NCBI RefSeq assembly: GCF_025791835.1 | Contig: NZ_JAOXLP010000012.1 | Location: 1 to 64,000, forward strand | Source of the DNA: Roseomonas xinghualingensis | GTDB taxonomy: Bacteria; Pseudomonadota; Alphaproteobacteria; Acetobacterales; Acetobacteraceae | Direction of reading: 5' to 3' | DNA length: 64,000 nt | Part shown: positions 35,080-45,764 of the stretch, piece after piece | Numbering within the stretch: position 1 is the first letter of the stretch | Layout of the letters: every line of letters starts with the position of its first letter | Notes under the pieces: model-generated | Seen by the model: only the letters and a program-made list of their open reading frames with translations | The model's database searches: none | Told to the model about the DNA's origin: nothing | Made by a program: the position numbers and the translations under genes

Positions 35080-36044
35080 GGCGCGGCCACCCGAGCACGC
35101 CAGTCGTCCAGCACGCCGGCCAGCGTCTCCTCCCAAGGCACCTCAGGGCTCCAGCCGAGCAGCTGGCGGGCCAGGGAGGGATCGCCCTGGACACGCTCCA
35201 CATCGGTGGAGCGGAGGCGCGCGGCCTCCTGGGCCACCTCCACCTTGGCGCCGGAAAGAGCCAGCAGCGTATCCAGCATGTCCCCGATGCAGCGGGGCGT
35301 GCCGGAACAGATGTTGAGGGCAATGCCGGGAGGCAGCCTGTCCGCCTTCTTCAGGGCGGCGACATAGGCGGCACAGACATCACGCACATCAAGGAAGTCG
35401 CGCCAGCGGTTCAGCGCGCCGGTCTTCAGCACAGGAGGCTGCAACCCCGCCTCGATCCGCGCGATCTGCCGCGCGAAGGCCGTGACCACGAAGCTATCGC
35501 TCTGGCCAGGGCCGGTATGGGTGAAGGGGCGCAGCCGCACCGCACGCAGGCCGCGCAGCGCCATTTCCCCAATGGCCAGATCCGCTGCCGCCTTGCTGGC
35601 AGCATAGGGATTCGCCGGGAGCAGCATCGTGTCCTCGGACACCGGCTTGCCGGCCTGGAAGGCAAGGCCATAGACCTCGCCGGAGGACGCCATGAGGAAG
35701 GGCGCGTGGGGGGCGGCGGCCAGCACCGCCTCGCCCAGCGCCACCGTGCCAAAGAGGTTCGTGCGCCAGGCCGCCAGTGGATCGCGGAAGGAGGCGCCCA
35801 CATCGGCCCGCGCCGCCAGATGCAGCACAGCATCCGGCCGCGCCGCCCGGACAACCTCCGGCAGCGAGGGAGCATCATCGAGGTCGAACGGCACCACCTC
35901 ATCCACGCCACGCAGCGCACTCTCCACAGCGCGCCGGGTGCCACCGACCAGCACTGCCTCAGGGAAAGCGGCACGCAAGGCGGGCAGGAGGTGGTGGCCG
36001 ACGAATCCGCCGGCCCCCGTGAGCAGGATGCGGGCTGGCTGCAC
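35076..36044 (-). CDS. rmd: NAD(P)-dependent epimerase/reductase, likely GDP-6-deoxy-D-mannose reductase
   Basis: The protein has 322 residues, an extended SDR. The nucleotide site is RILLTGAGGFVGHHLLPALR, the catalytic Ser/Tyr/Lys are in FLMASSGEVYG and PANPYAASKAAADLA. The segment PFTHTGPGQSDSFVVTAFAR and NRWRDFLDVRDVCAAY closely follow Rmd proteins, which reduce GDP-4-keto-6-deoxy-D-mannose to GDP-D-rhamnose. The gene is eight bases downstream of gmd, which makes that intermediate. GDP-fucose synthase is the main alternative but normally lacks this pattern. The start is GTG. Confidence 0.8.
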   Translation of the reverse strand: MQPARILLTGAGGFVGHHLLPALRAAFPEAVLVGGTRRAVESALRGVDEVVPFDLDDAPSLPEVVRAARPDAVLHLAARADVGASFRDPLAAWRTNLFGTVALGEAVLAAAPHAPFLMASSGEVYGLAFQAGKPVSEDTMLLPANPYAASKAAADLAIGEMALRGLRAVRLRPFTHTGPGQSDSFVVTAFARQIARIEAGLQPPVLKTGALNRWRDFLDVRDVCAAYVAALKKADRLPPGIALNICSGTPRCIGDMLDTLLALSGAKVEVAQEAARLRSTDVERVQGDPSLARQLLGWSPEVPWEETLAGVLDDWRARVAAP

Positions 36045-36052
36045 TGCGGGGC

Positions 36053-37069
<1,017 letters not shown>

Positions 37070-37134
37070 TTAACGGCCTTGGATGGGGCTTACTAGCCTA
37101 CTGAAGTACCCCTTTTCACGTTACGGCAACAAAA

Positions 37135-38304
37135 TCAGGCATGACCGAGCGCGGCGCGGTAATCCGGCCTCGGAAGGTGCACCGGGGACGGGCGCCGCAA
37201 GGCCGGATTTCCCACGATGCGACGCAACACCATGGCGGCTTCTTCCAGATTCGGGTCCGCCCAGCAGGCCTCGGGCATGTCATAGATCCCCTGAGGGTCC
37301 CGCGCCGGGATCATCCGCCAGCCAATGGCATGGCACCCAGGCCCCAACATAAAATCCGTGTTACCGGACCATCCCGTCGCGATCACAGGCCTGCCCAACT
37401 CCATCATCTCGGCAATGGCGAAGCCATAGCCCTCGGAGCGGTGGAGGGAGAGGAGCACGTCGCTCGCGGCCATCAGCGCCCAGAGATCCGCGCGCGGCAT
37501 GGCGGCATCCATCACCCGCACGTTCCTCCGCTCCGCCGCCGCCTCCGCCACCGCCGTCCAGCCTGGGCCTGCGAAGGCGGTGCCATGGGTCTTGATGACC
37601 AGGACATGCCCCGGATCGTCGCCGAAAGCCCGGCGATGCGCCTCGATTGCCCCCAGCGGATTCTTTCGTGCCAGGGAGGAGGTGGCGTCGAAAACCAGCA
37701 GGGTCACGAAGGCGTCGTCCGGCAGGCCGAAATCGGCCCGGCTGAGCGGCGCCGGATCGGGCACGGGGGGCGGGTGCGGAACCACCAGGGGCGGCGGATG
37801 GCCGGGCCGCGAGAACGCTTCGGCGCAGAAGCGGCTCGGGGCCCAGATACGATGGCAGGCGGCATAGCCACGCTTCCAGTCCGCCGGCAGGACCGGCAGT
37901 TCCCAGGCCCAGTAGGCAATCAGGCGCTTACCCGCCACAGCGCGGCGCCCGAGAGCCAGCAGAGCCCATGGCAGCATCGGTCCGTTCACATGCAGGATGA
38001 TGGTGCCAGGACCGGGAGGGACGGCCATGGGTGGTGCCTCGCGGTCCCATCCCTCCTGGCGATGGGCCGCGGTCAGATCGGCCGCGATGGCATCAAGCCC
38101 ATCGGCGCGCATGGCCGCCAGCATCCGGCGCGCCCCGGCTCCCAGCCCCGTGGTGGCCGTGTGATACCCGGCAACAATCAGATGTCCCTCTCCAGAGGGC
38201 TCGGGCCTGGCAGGGCGTGGGGCGAGGACAGCCATGGTTCCAAACAGGGCCTCCCGCCGCAAGCGGCGTGGCAAGCGGGACCAGATCCGGTGCAGCACGC
38301 TCAT
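37135..38304 (-). CDS. glycosyltransferase (GT-B fold, GT4-like)
   Basis: The protein has 389 residues. The N-terminal half includes GHLIVAGYHTATTGLGAGAR and RLIAYWAWELPVLPADWKRG, a segment common in surface-polysaccharide glycosyltransferases. The C-terminal half has VTLLVFDATSSLARKNPLGA and SDVLLSLHRSEGYGFAIAEM, the GT4 E-x7-E donor site. Its start overlaps the stop of the upstream glycosyltransferase gene (ATGA), and gmd follows 101 bases downstream, so it belongs to the polysaccharide locus. Donor and acceptor are unknown. Confidence 0.85.
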   Translation of the reverse strand: MSVLHRIWSRLPRRLRREALFGTMAVLAPRPARPEPSGEGHLIVAGYHTATTGLGAGARRMLAAMRADGLDAIAADLTAAHRQEGWDREAPPMAVPPGPGTIILHVNGPMLPWALLALGRRAVAGKRLIAYWAWELPVLPADWKRGYAACHRIWAPSRFCAEAFSRPGHPPPLVVPHPPPVPDPAPLSRADFGLPDDAFVTLLVFDATSSLARKNPLGAIEAHRRAFGDDPGHVLVIKTHGTAFAGPGWTAVAEAAAERRNVRVMDAAMPRADLWALMAASDVLLSLHRSEGYGFAIAEMMELGRPVIATGWSGNTDFMLGPGCHAIGWRMIPARDPQGIYDMPEACWADPNLEEAAMVLRRIVGNPALRRPSPVHLPRPDYRAALGHA

Positions 38305-39398
38305 CGCCCAGCACCCCGCATCTGCCGGAGCCAGTCCACCAGGACTGCGGCCTGGGCATCCCAGTTGGTCAGGCGTATCCCAGCCTCGCGAGCACCCGCG
38401 GACAGCGCGGCACGTCGGCTGGGGTCGAGCATCGCTTCCATCGCCCCTGCCAAGGCGGACGCGGAGCTATCCTCCGCCACCAGGCCCGACACCCCATGCT
38501 CCATCTGACCAGAAAGGCCTCCGACCGGCGTCGCCACCACCGGCACGCCAAGCGCGAGGGCAATGGGCAGGACGCCGGACTGGCTCGCTTCGCGATAGGG
38601 CAGCACCACCGCACGGGCGGAGGCTATCAGGGACGGCATCTCCGCATCGGGCACCCAGCGCGCCTCCACCGTCACGCCCGGGAGGGCGGCAAGGCCGGGG
38701 GCACAGGCTTCCAAATCCCCTTCCCCCACCACCCGCAGGGTGGCGCCGGGATGGCGGGCGCGGAGGGCAGCAAAGGCATCCCGCAACAGATCGAGCCCCT
38801 TATAGGCACGCAGCCGGCCAAAGAAGAGGAAGTCGGCCAGGGGCGCGCCTGGAGCGACCGCGCCGGCCGGTATATGGGCGCCCAGCGGCAAGCGCAGGAT
38901 GGGCAGGCCGGGACGGCGTGCGGCCACTGCCGCCTCTACGGGCCCCGAGAAGACAACGGCGCCGGCGGCCACATTCAACTCCTGGCGCAGGCGCCAGTCC
39001 CAGGCGAAAGCCGGGTCACCGGGATGCGGCAAGGCATCGTGGACCATACTGACAAAGGGAATCCCCCCGCCAGGCAAGGCGCTGGCGACCAGCGGCGTCC
39101 AGACGTGATTCATCGCCGAGATGACGACATCGGCGCGCATTCCCCGCGCCTGCCGCACCAGACGCCGGCGCAGGGCTGGCAGCCGCGCCAGCCCCAGCAG
39201 GGCACCGGCCGCGCCGCCAAAGGTCTCCACCGCATCCAGCGGCACGTCGATTGCATGCGCCTCGGCCAGAAGTTCATTGCGGCGAGACAATGAGAGACCA
39301 AGTGACACACCGGGTCGCCCGGCCAGCCCACGCGCAAGGCAGAGGGCAAACTGGGCCCCGCCGCCGCGCCGCCCCCAATACCAGAGCAGAATCCGCAT
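38301..39398 (-). CDS. glycosyltransferase family 4 protein
   Basis: The protein has 365 residues. It opens MRILLWYWGRRGGGAQFALC, with the Gly-rich acceptor loop of GT-B enzymes. The C-terminal domain has FLFFGRLRAYKGLDLLRDAF, then TLRVVGEGDLE, then AVVLPYREASQSGVLPIALA and GVPVVATPVGGLSGQMEHGV, all standard GT4 landmarks. It is the first gene of the minus-strand set that leads through the second glycosyltransferase to gmd and rmd. The upstream 191-base gap is shared with the divergent aminopeptidase gene and should hold promoters for both. Confidence 0.9.
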   Translation of the reverse strand: MRILLWYWGRRGGGAQFALCLARGLAGRPGVSLGLSLSRRNELLAEAHAIDVPLDAVETFGGAAGALLGLARLPALRRRLVRQARGMRADVVISAMNHVWTPLVASALPGGGIPFVSMVHDALPHPGDPAFAWDWRLRQELNVAAGAVVFSGPVEAAVAARRPGLPILRLPLGAHIPAGAVAPGAPLADFLFFGRLRAYKGLDLLRDAFAALRARHPGATLRVVGEGDLEACAPGLAALPGVTVEARWVPDAEMPSLIASARAVVLPYREASQSGVLPIALALGVPVVATPVGGLSGQMEHGVSGLVAEDSSASALAGAMEAMLDPSRRAALSAGAREAGIRLTNWDAQAAVLVDWLRQMRGAGR

Positions 39399-39589
39399 AT
39401 TGCGCCCGTATCACCCAAAGCAGGCACGGGAAAGCAGCCTCATCGCCTTGGCGCCATCCAGGCACTGCGGCACAGGGGGCACCCGCCTGACCGAACCTGC
39501 CCTGGTGACATCACCAGGACTTCAACAGTTAAAGTTACAATAACCCTTCCGCGATTTTTGCCAAGGACATACAATCCTGAGTTGCAACG

Positions 39590-41023
39590 ATGCCTGAATC
39601 CATTCTGTCCTGGGCCCTGACCGAGCCTGGCGTATCGGCCCGCCCCATCCACGCCACCACGCCGGACGCGCTGCCGACGCTGCTCGGCCGGCTTGATCCC
39701 GGCATGGCAGCCTTCCTGCGCGAGAGCGGGTTCCGGGCGGAGACGGGGCAGGTGGTCCTGCTTCCGGGAAAGAGCGGTATTTCAGCGGCGGTGATGGGCC
39801 TCGGCCAGAACACCGGCTCCCCATGGCCCTATGGCGCCCTGCCCTTCGGCCTCCCCGAAGGCACGGCATGGTACCTCGGCGAAGGCTGCGAGCCAGAGGC
39901 CGCCCTGCTCGGCTGGATGCTCGGCGCCTACCGCTTCACGCGCCACAAGGCGCCACGCCGCAAGCCCGCTCAGCTCATACCGCCTGGGGGCACAGAGCAA
40001 GCGCGGGTGCTGGCGGAGGCGACGATCCGTGCGCGTGACCTGATCAACCTTCCCGCTGCCGATCTTGGCCCGGCCGAACTCGCGGATGCAGCGCGCGGCA
40101 TCGCGGAACGCTGCGGCGCCGATTTCGAGGAAATCACCGGTGAGGCGTTAGCCGGGGGCTTCCCCGCCATCGCGGCCGTGGGCGGCGGCAGCCACAGGGC
40201 GCCACGCGTGGCGGTGCTGCGCTGGGAAGGCGCGGCGGATGGACCGCTGATTGCCTTACTCGGTAAAGGCGTGTGCTTCGATACGGGCGGGCTAGACCTG
40301 AAGTCGCCCGACGGCATGAAACGCATGAAAAAGGATATGGGCGGCGCGGCCATCATCCTTGGCCTGGCCGAGGCGCTGATGCGCCTGCATGCGCCGGTGC
40401 GCCTGCTGATCGCAATCGGCGCGGTGGAAAACGCCATCTCGTCCACCGCCATGCGCCCGCTGGATGTTCTGCGCACCCGCGCGGGGCTGACCGTGGAAGT
40501 CGGCAACACCGATGCGGAGGGACGGCTGGTACTGGCCGATCTTCTCGCCTTCGCGGGCGAACAGAGTCCCGCGCTGATACTGGATGCGGCCACCCTCACC
40601 GGCGCGGCGCGCGTCGCGCTCGGGCCTGATCTTCCAGCCCTTTTTACGAATGACAATGCTGTTGCTGCAGCCCTTTCCGCAGCAGGCGATGCATGCCATG
40701 ACCCGCTTTGGCGGCTTCCGCTACACGAAGGTTACGCTTCGTGGCTAGACAGTTCGGCCGCCGACATCAACAACATCGGCAGCCGACCGATGGCGGGATC
40801 CATTGTGGCTGCGCTATTTCTTCGGCGTTTCGTTCCGGAGGGCATACGTTGGGCTCATCTCGACGTTTATGCCTGGAACGACATAGCGAAGCCGGGACGT
40901 CCGGAGGGTGGCGAAGCAATGGGGCTTCGGGCCCTCCATGCCGGGCTAATGGCGCTGCTGCCCAGATGGGCCGGCCCTCGAGCGGATGATCCGCGAAGCC
41001 CAACTGGGTCATCTCTCGCATGA
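39590..41023 (+). CDS. leucyl aminopeptidase family M17 enzyme
   Basis: The protein has 477 residues. It is a cytosolic di-metal aminopeptidase. The M17 core is VCFDTGGLDLKSPDGMKRMK, KDMGGAAIILGLAEAL and the signature VGNTDAEGRLVLADLLAFA, which provides metal ligands; the N-terminal domain is variable. The C-terminal third (SSAADINNIGSRPMAGSIVA, then VAWAHLDVYAWN-like sequence) is complete. From about 40620 the codon usage changes sharply, with many CTA, ATA, CTT, GTT and CGT codons that are rare earlier in the gene. It resembles the PepB-like second M17 enzyme of alphaproteobacteria. Confidence 0.9.
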   Translation: MPESILSWALTEPGVSARPIHATTPDALPTLLGRLDPGMAAFLRESGFRAETGQVVLLPGKSGISAAVMGLGQNTGSPWPYGALPFGLPEGTAWYLGEGCEPEAALLGWMLGAYRFTRHKAPRRKPAQLIPPGGTEQARVLAEATIRARDLINLPAADLGPAELADAARGIAERCGADFEEITGEALAGGFPAIAAVGGGSHRAPRVAVLRWEGAADGPLIALLGKGVCFDTGGLDLKSPDGMKRMKKDMGGAAIILGLAEALMRLHAPVRLLIAIGAVENAISSTAMRPLDVLRTRAGLTVEVGNTDAEGRLVLADLLAFAGEQSPALILDAATLTGAARVALGPDLPALFTNDNAVAAALSAAGDACHDPLWRLPLHEGYASWLDSSAADINNIGSRPMAGSIVAALFLRRFVPEGIRWAHLDVYAWNDIAKPGRPEGGEAMGLRALHAGLMALLPRWAGPRADDPRSPTGSSLA

Positions 41024-41099
41024 GGGGGGAGCCAGGTGGGCGATTCATATATGGCGTTCCCAAGAGGGGGGACGCCCAAAAGAGAAGGAATACTCTCCG

Positions 41100-41507
41100 A
41101 TGCCCGTGCAAGGCACACCGGACCAGTTCGTCGGCATTCTCCGGGATACGGTGGTGGCGCTGGTACGCCGTGATGGCCCCGATCTCTCCGCGCGGCAGCT
41201 CGGCGTGTTCCTGACCGTCTATCTGGGCGAGGGCCCGCACACGGTGCGCGGTCTGGCCGCTTCGCTCAACGTCTCCAAGCCCGCCATCACCCGCGCGCTG
41301 GACCGTCTGGGGGAGTTGGACTTCGCCCGTCGCAAGACCGATCCGCAGGACCGCCGCTCCGTACTCGTTCAGCGCACCGTGAAGGGTGCTGCCCTGCTGC
41401 GCGAGATGCGCAGCATCATGGCCGAGGCCGCCGCCGCCGCGGAGGAGCCGAACGAGGTTGGCAACCAACCCGCCAACAGCCAGGTGCCGACCAAGCGCGC
41501 CAGCTGA
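41100..41507 (+). CDS. MarR-family transcriptional regulator
   Basis: The protein has 135 residues. The winged helix lies in ARQLGVFLTVYLGEGPHTVR, then GLAASLNVSKPAITRALDRL (recognition helix), then the wing FARRKTDPQDRRSVLVQRT. It is likely dimeric and binds a palindrome, but no target is evident. The start at 41100 has GAAGGA ten bases upstream; a longer frame overlaps the end of the aminopeptidase gene and has no similarity. The tail (after residue 110) is Ala/Glu rich. Two strong hairpins follow the stop codon. Confidence 0.85.
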   Translation: MPVQGTPDQFVGILRDTVVALVRRDGPDLSARQLGVFLTVYLGEGPHTVRGLAASLNVSKPAITRALDRLGELDFARRKTDPQDRRSVLVQRTVKGAALLREMRSIMAEAAAAAEEPNEVGNQPANSQVPTKRAS

Positions 41508-41513
41508 CCGCCA

Positions 41514-41547
41514 CTTCCGGCGCCGGGGACATCCCCGGCGCCGGAAG
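41514..41547 (+). terminator. 15-bp perfect stem downstream of the MarR gene
   Basis: CTTCCGGCGCCGGGG, loop ACAT, then CCCCGGCGCCGGAAG form a perfect 15-bp stem starting seven bases after the MarR stop. No T-run follows directly, but a second inverted repeat (AAAAGCC at 41551, GGCTTTT at 41574) ends in TTTT. Together they probably terminate both this gene and the convergent gene at 41586. Confidence 0.75.
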
Positions 41548-41585
41548 AGGAAAAGCCTGTCTCCTTCGCGAGCGGCTTTTCGCCT

Positions 41586-42017
41586 TCAGCCGGTTTCGCC
41601 TTCATCATCGGACAGGGCACGCACGAAGGCGCGCCAATCCTGCCGCTTCGCCGCCGCCCGCTCCGACCCATCCGGCATCTTGGCATAGAGGCTGAGCACG
41701 CCCTTCGCCCACAAGGCATCGAAGACCGGCTCGCTGGACAGCGCGAAGGCGGCGCTACGGTCGAACACCCCGTCCCGTACCTTCGGCAACACCTTCAGGA
41801 TCCACCAGGCAGCCCCCGCGACCAGGACGGCAAGGCCGACCCAGGTATGGATGTAGAGGGTGGCAAGCATGCTGGCGCCGAGCAGAAGCACGGGAACCGT
41901 GATGTTCTCCCATGTCCGGTAGACCGGCGACCCCGGCGAGTTCATCTGCCGGATGTTGACACCGAGCTTCACCTTCTCCCGGTTCAACAGATCCTTCAGC
42001 CGTTCGAGTTCGTTCAC
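41586..42017 (-). CDS. predicted membrane protein
   Basis: The protein has 143 residues with a charged N-terminal helix ([20 protein letters not shown]) and two adjacent membrane helices around VPVLLLGASMLATLYIHTWV and GLAVLVAGAAWWILKVLP. The rest is soluble. No family was recognised. The start is GTG and overlaps the yejF stop (GTGA), so translation is coupled to the transporter operon, but a role in transport is only an inference. Confidence 0.6.
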   Translation of the reverse strand: MNELERLKDLLNREKVKLGVNIRQMNSPGSPVYRTWENITVPVLLLGASMLATLYIHTWVGLAVLVAGAAWWILKVLPKVRDGVFDRSAAFALSSEPVFDALWAKGVLSLYAKMPDGSERAAAKRQDWRAFVRALSDDEGETG

Positions 42018-43621
42018 GGCTCCACCCCCGCTTCAGCGCGCAGCTCGAAGGCCGCTTCCATCAAGGCGCGGGTGTAGGCCGCCCGGGGCGCGGCGACCAC
42101 CTGTTCCGTCTCGCCTTCCTCCACCAGCTTTCCGTCCTTCATCACAACGATCCGGTGGGCCAACGCCCGCACCACGCGCAGGTCATGCGAGATGAAGATG
42201 TAGGAGAGGCCCCGCCTCGCCTGCAGATCCCGCAACAACTCCACCACCTGGGCCTGGACGGAGACATCCAGTGCGCTGGTCGGCTCGTCCAGCACCACCA
42301 GTTCCGGCCCCAGCACCAGGGCGCGGGCGATCGCGATGCGCTGGCGCTGCCCGCCGGAGAATTCATGCGGATAACGGATGGCGGTGGCGGGATCGAGCCC
42401 GACCTCCTGCAACGCTCCGGCGACCCGCGCATCCCTCTCCGCCCGAGAAAGGGACGGCTCATGCACCGCCAGCCCCTCACCCACGATCTCACCCACGCTC
42501 ATGCGCGGAGAGAGGCTGCCATAGGGATCCTGGAAGACGATCTGCATCCGCCGCCGCAATGGCCGCAGCCCGGAACGGGACAGGCCCTGGATGGATTGGC
42601 CATCCAGCAACACCTCACCCTGGGAGCGTTCCAACTGGAGCAGCGCAAGGCCCAGCGTTGTCTTGCCGCTGCCACTCTCGCCAACCACGCCGAGCGTTTC
42701 GCCGCGCCGCAGCGTCAGGTTCACGCCGTCCACGGCCTTCACATGCGCCACCGTCCGGCGCAGCAGGCCACGCCGGATGGGGAAATGCACCTTCATGTCG
42801 CGGGCGCGCAGGATCTCGGGCGCATCGGGCGGCAAGCGAGCCGCACGCCCATGCGGCTGCGTGTCCAGCAGCATCCGCGTGTAAGGATGGGCGGGCCGGG
42901 CGAAGACCTCAGAAACCAGCCCCTGCTCCACCGCCGCGCCATCCTTCATCACCACCACGCGGTCGGCATAGCGGCGGACGATGGACAGGTCGTGGGTGAT
43001 GAGGAGCATGGCCATGCCAAGCTCCCGCTTCAGCTTCGCCAGCAGTTCCAGCACCTGGGCCTGGATGGTGACGTCCAGCGCCGTGGTCGGCTCATCGGCG
43101 ATCAGCAGCCGCGGGTCGTTGGCCAGGGCAATGGCGATCATCACCCGCTGCCGCTGCCCGCCCGAGAGTTGGTGCGGATAGGCATCCAGCCGCTCCGCCG
43201 CCGCGCCCAGGCCGGCCCGTTGCAGCAACTCGATAACGCGCTGGCGCAGGGCCTCCCCGCGCATGGGCTGGTGCAGGGTGACGGCCTCCGACACCTGCTG
43301 CCCGATCGTGTGCAGCGGATTGAGGGACGTCATGGGTTCCTGGAACACCATCCCCGCCACGCCGCCGCGCAGGCGCCGCAACTCGTCAGGAGTGGCATTC
43401 AGCACATCCACCCCATCCAGCGTGATCCGCCCTATGGGGTTCGAGCCACCCGGCCCAAGAAGCTGAAGGCAGGACAGGGCCGTGACGCTCTTGCCACTGC
43501 CACTCTCCCCGACCAGTGCCAGGGTTTCACCGGGATTCAGGGAGAAGGAGACGCCGCTCACCACCCGCTGGCCCCGGAAGGCCACGGCGAGATCTCGCAC
43601 ATCAAGCAACGGCCCGCTCAT
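42014..43621 (-). CDS. yejF: microcin C/peptide ABC transporter ATP-binding protein YejF
   Basis: The protein has 535 residues with two complete nucleotide-binding domains fused, as in YejF. Domain 1: Walker [21 protein letters not shown], signature [15 protein letters not shown], Walker [13 protein letters not shown]. Domain 2: [47 protein letters not shown]. Each half is preceded by the oligopeptide/dipeptide-type Q-loop ([15 protein letters not shown] and [14 protein letters not shown]). It energises uptake through YejB/YejE. The yejE stop overlaps its ATG (ATGA). Confidence 0.92.
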   Translation of the reverse strand: MSGPLLDVRDLAVAFRGQRVVSGVSFSLNPGETLALVGESGSGKSVTALSCLQLLGPGGSNPIGRITLDGVDVLNATPDELRRLRGGVAGMVFQEPMTSLNPLHTIGQQVSEAVTLHQPMRGEALRQRVIELLQRAGLGAAAERLDAYPHQLSGGQRQRVMIAIALANDPRLLIADEPTTALDVTIQAQVLELLAKLKRELGMAMLLITHDLSIVRRYADRVVVMKDGAAVEQGLVSEVFARPAHPYTRMLLDTQPHGRAARLPPDAPEILRARDMKVHFPIRRGLLRRTVAHVKAVDGVNLTLRRGETLGVVGESGSGKTTLGLALLQLERSQGEVLLDGQSIQGLSRSGLRPLRRRMQIVFQDPYGSLSPRMSVGEIVGEGLAVHEPSLSRAERDARVAGALQEVGLDPATAIRYPHEFSGGQRQRIAIARALVLGPELVVLDEPTSALDVSVQAQVVELLRDLQARRGLSYIFISHDLRVVRALAHRIVVMKDGKLVEEGETEQVVAAPRAAYTRALMEAAFELRAEAGVEP

Positions 43622-44655
43622 CGCCCGCCCCCTGGCTGCTTGCGCGGATCGAAGGCGTCGCGCACCGCCTCGCCGATGAAGGCCAGCAGGGTCAGCATCC
43701 CGCCCAGCACGACGAAGGCGGTGATCCCCAGCCAGGGCGCCTGAAGATTGTTCTTCGCCTGGGAAACAAGTTCGCCGAGCGAGGGCGAGCCGGGCGGCAG
43801 GCCGAAGCCCAGGAAGTCCAGACTGGCCAGCACCGTCACGGAGCCGGCCAGGATGAAGGGCAGCATGGTCAGCGTGGCCACCATGGCGTTGGGCAGGATG
43901 TGGCGTGACATCAGCCGCGCATCGGATACGCCCAGCGCCCGGGCGGCACGCACGTAGTCCAGATTCCGTCCCCGCAGGAACTCGGCCCTTACCACCCCGG
44001 TCAACGCCATCCAGGAGAAGAGCAGCAGGAAGCCAAGAAGGGAGAAGAAGCCCGGTTCGATGACACTGGCCAGGATGATGAGCAGCAGGAGCTGCGGCAT
44101 GCCCGACCAGATCTCGATCACCCGCTGGAAGATCAGGTCCACCCAGCCGCCGTAATAGCCCTGCACCGCCCCCGCCGCGACACCGATGGCGGAGGAGATG
44201 ATGGTGAGCGTGAATCCGAAGAGCACCGAGATACGGAAACCATAGATCACGCGGGCCAGCACGTCCCGCGCCTGGTCATCCGTGCCGAGCAGGTTCCGGG
44301 TGGAGGGAGGGGAAGGGGCAGGCCGCCCCAGATCGCGCACCACGGTGCTGTAGCTGTAGCGGACAGGCGGCCAGATGGCCCAGCCGCGCTTCTCCACTTC
44401 CTCCACCAGCACCGGATCGTGCCAGTCGGCGGTGGTGGGGAAGCCATCGCTCAATATGTCGCTCTCAGCATATTCGATGGCCACGGGGAAGAACCACTTG
44501 CCCTCCACCCGCGCGACGATCGGCCGGTCATTGGCGATCACCTCCGCGAAGAGCGTCACGAGGAACAGTGCCGCGAAGATCCAGAGCGACCACCATCCCC
44601 GCCGGTTGGCGCGGAAATTGGCGAAGCGGCGGCGTGTGAGAGGAGAGAGGGTCAA
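43618..44655 (-). CDS. yejE: microcin C/peptide ABC transporter permease YejE
   Basis: The protein has 345 residues. The N-terminal [20 protein letters not shown] and the long periplasmic loop containing [20 protein letters not shown] are characteristic of YejE. The permease core follows, with [20 protein letters not shown], the EAA loop [20 protein letters not shown] and [20 protein letters not shown] near the C-terminus. About six membrane helices are expected. The start is TTG, overlapping the yejB stop (TTGA). Confidence 0.93.
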   Translation of the reverse strand: MTLSPLTRRRFANFRANRRGWWSLWIFAALFLVTLFAEVIANDRPIVARVEGKWFFPVAIEYAESDILSDGFPTTADWHDPVLVEEVEKRGWAIWPPVRYSYSTVVRDLGRPAPSPPSTRNLLGTDDQARDVLARVIYGFRISVLFGFTLTIISSAIGVAAGAVQGYYGGWVDLIFQRVIEIWSGMPQLLLLIILASVIEPGFFSLLGFLLLFSWMALTGVVRAEFLRGRNLDYVRAARALGVSDARLMSRHILPNAMVATLTMLPFILAGSVTVLASLDFLGFGLPPGSPSLGELVSQAKNNLQAPWLGITAFVVLGGMLTLLAFIGEAVRDAFDPRKQPGGGR

Positions 44656-45761
44656 CGGCGGGCGCTGAAATCGATGCGGGGATCCACCAGCGTGTAGCTG
44701 ATATCGCCCACGATCTGCATGACGAGGCCAAGCAGGGTGAAGATGTAGAGCGTTCCGAACATCACCGGATAGTCACGGCGGATGGCGGCCTCGAATCCCA
44801 GCAGGCCCAGCCCGTCCAGGCTGAACACGATTTCCACCAGCAGGGCACCGGTGAACAGGATGCCGATGAAGGCCGCCGGGAAACCCGCGATGATCAGCAG
44901 CATGGCGTTGCGGAAGATGTGCCCATAGAGCACCCGCGTATCCCCCGCCCCCTTGGCGCGGGCGGTCAGCACATATTGCTTGTTGATCTCATCGAGGAAG
45001 GAGTTCTTCGTCAGCATGGTCAGCCCGGCGAAACCGCCGATGACCAGTGCGATGGTGGGCAGCACCATATGCCAGGCGTAATCCAGCGCACGCTGCCAGA
45101 AGGGCCATGCCTCGCTGCCGCTGGTGGTGAGCCCCCGCAACGGGAACCACTGCACGAAGGACCCGCCGGCGAAGAGCACCACCAGCAGGATGGCAAAGAG
45201 GAAGGCGGGAATGGCGTAGCCCAGCAGCACCACGCCGGATGTCCAGGCATCGAAGCGCGTCCCGTCCCGCACCGCCTTGCGGATGCCGAGCGGGATGGAG
45301 ACAAGATAGATGATCAGCGTGGACCACAGGCCCAGCGAGATGGAAACCGGCATCTTCTCCACGATCAGGTCCACGACCGGCCTGTCGCGGAACAGGGACC
45401 GGCCGAAGTCGAAGCGCAGATAGCTGGTGATCATCTCCCAGAGGCGTTCGCCGGCTGGCTTGTCGAAGCCGAAGGCGCGCTCGATCTCGGCCACCACGGC
45501 GGGATCGAGCCCTTGCGCGCCGCGATAGGTGGAGCGTGGCCCCTCCCCGCTTGTCTGCTCCTGCGGGCGCGGCGCGCGGGTTTCGCCGCCGCCCTCGCCG
45601 GTCAGGCGGCCCAGCGTGGTGTCGCCCTGCCCGCGCATCTCCGCCAGCATCTGCTCCACCGGCCCGCCCGGCGCGAATTGCGTGACGGCGAAGTTGATGA
45701 GGATGATGCCGAACAGGGTCGGCACCAGCAGCAGCAGCCGGCGGAGGATATAGGCGCCCAA
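44652..45761 (-). CDS. yejB: microcin C/peptide ABC transporter permease YejB
   Basis: The protein has 369 residues. It opens [20 protein letters not shown], then [18 protein letters not shown], the OppB-like start. A hydrophilic insertion of about 60 residues ([15 protein letters not shown]...) follows, as in YejB. The core has [20 protein letters not shown], the EAA-type loop [20 protein letters not shown] and ends [17 protein letters not shown]. The start is TTG four bases after the yejA stop. It pairs with YejE. Confidence 0.93.
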   Translation of the reverse strand: MGAYILRRLLLLVPTLFGIILINFAVTQFAPGGPVEQMLAEMRGQGDTTLGRLTGEGGGETRAPRPQEQTSGEGPRSTYRGAQGLDPAVVAEIERAFGFDKPAGERLWEMITSYLRFDFGRSLFRDRPVVDLIVEKMPVSISLGLWSTLIIYLVSIPLGIRKAVRDGTRFDAWTSGVVLLGYAIPAFLFAILLVVLFAGGSFVQWFPLRGLTTSGSEAWPFWQRALDYAWHMVLPTIALVIGGFAGLTMLTKNSFLDEINKQYVLTARAKGAGDTRVLYGHIFRNAMLLIIAGFPAAFIGILFTGALLVEIVFSLDGLGLLGFEAAIRRDYPVMFGTLYIFTLLGLVMQIVGDISYTLVDPRIDFSARR

Positions 45762-45764
45762 GGC

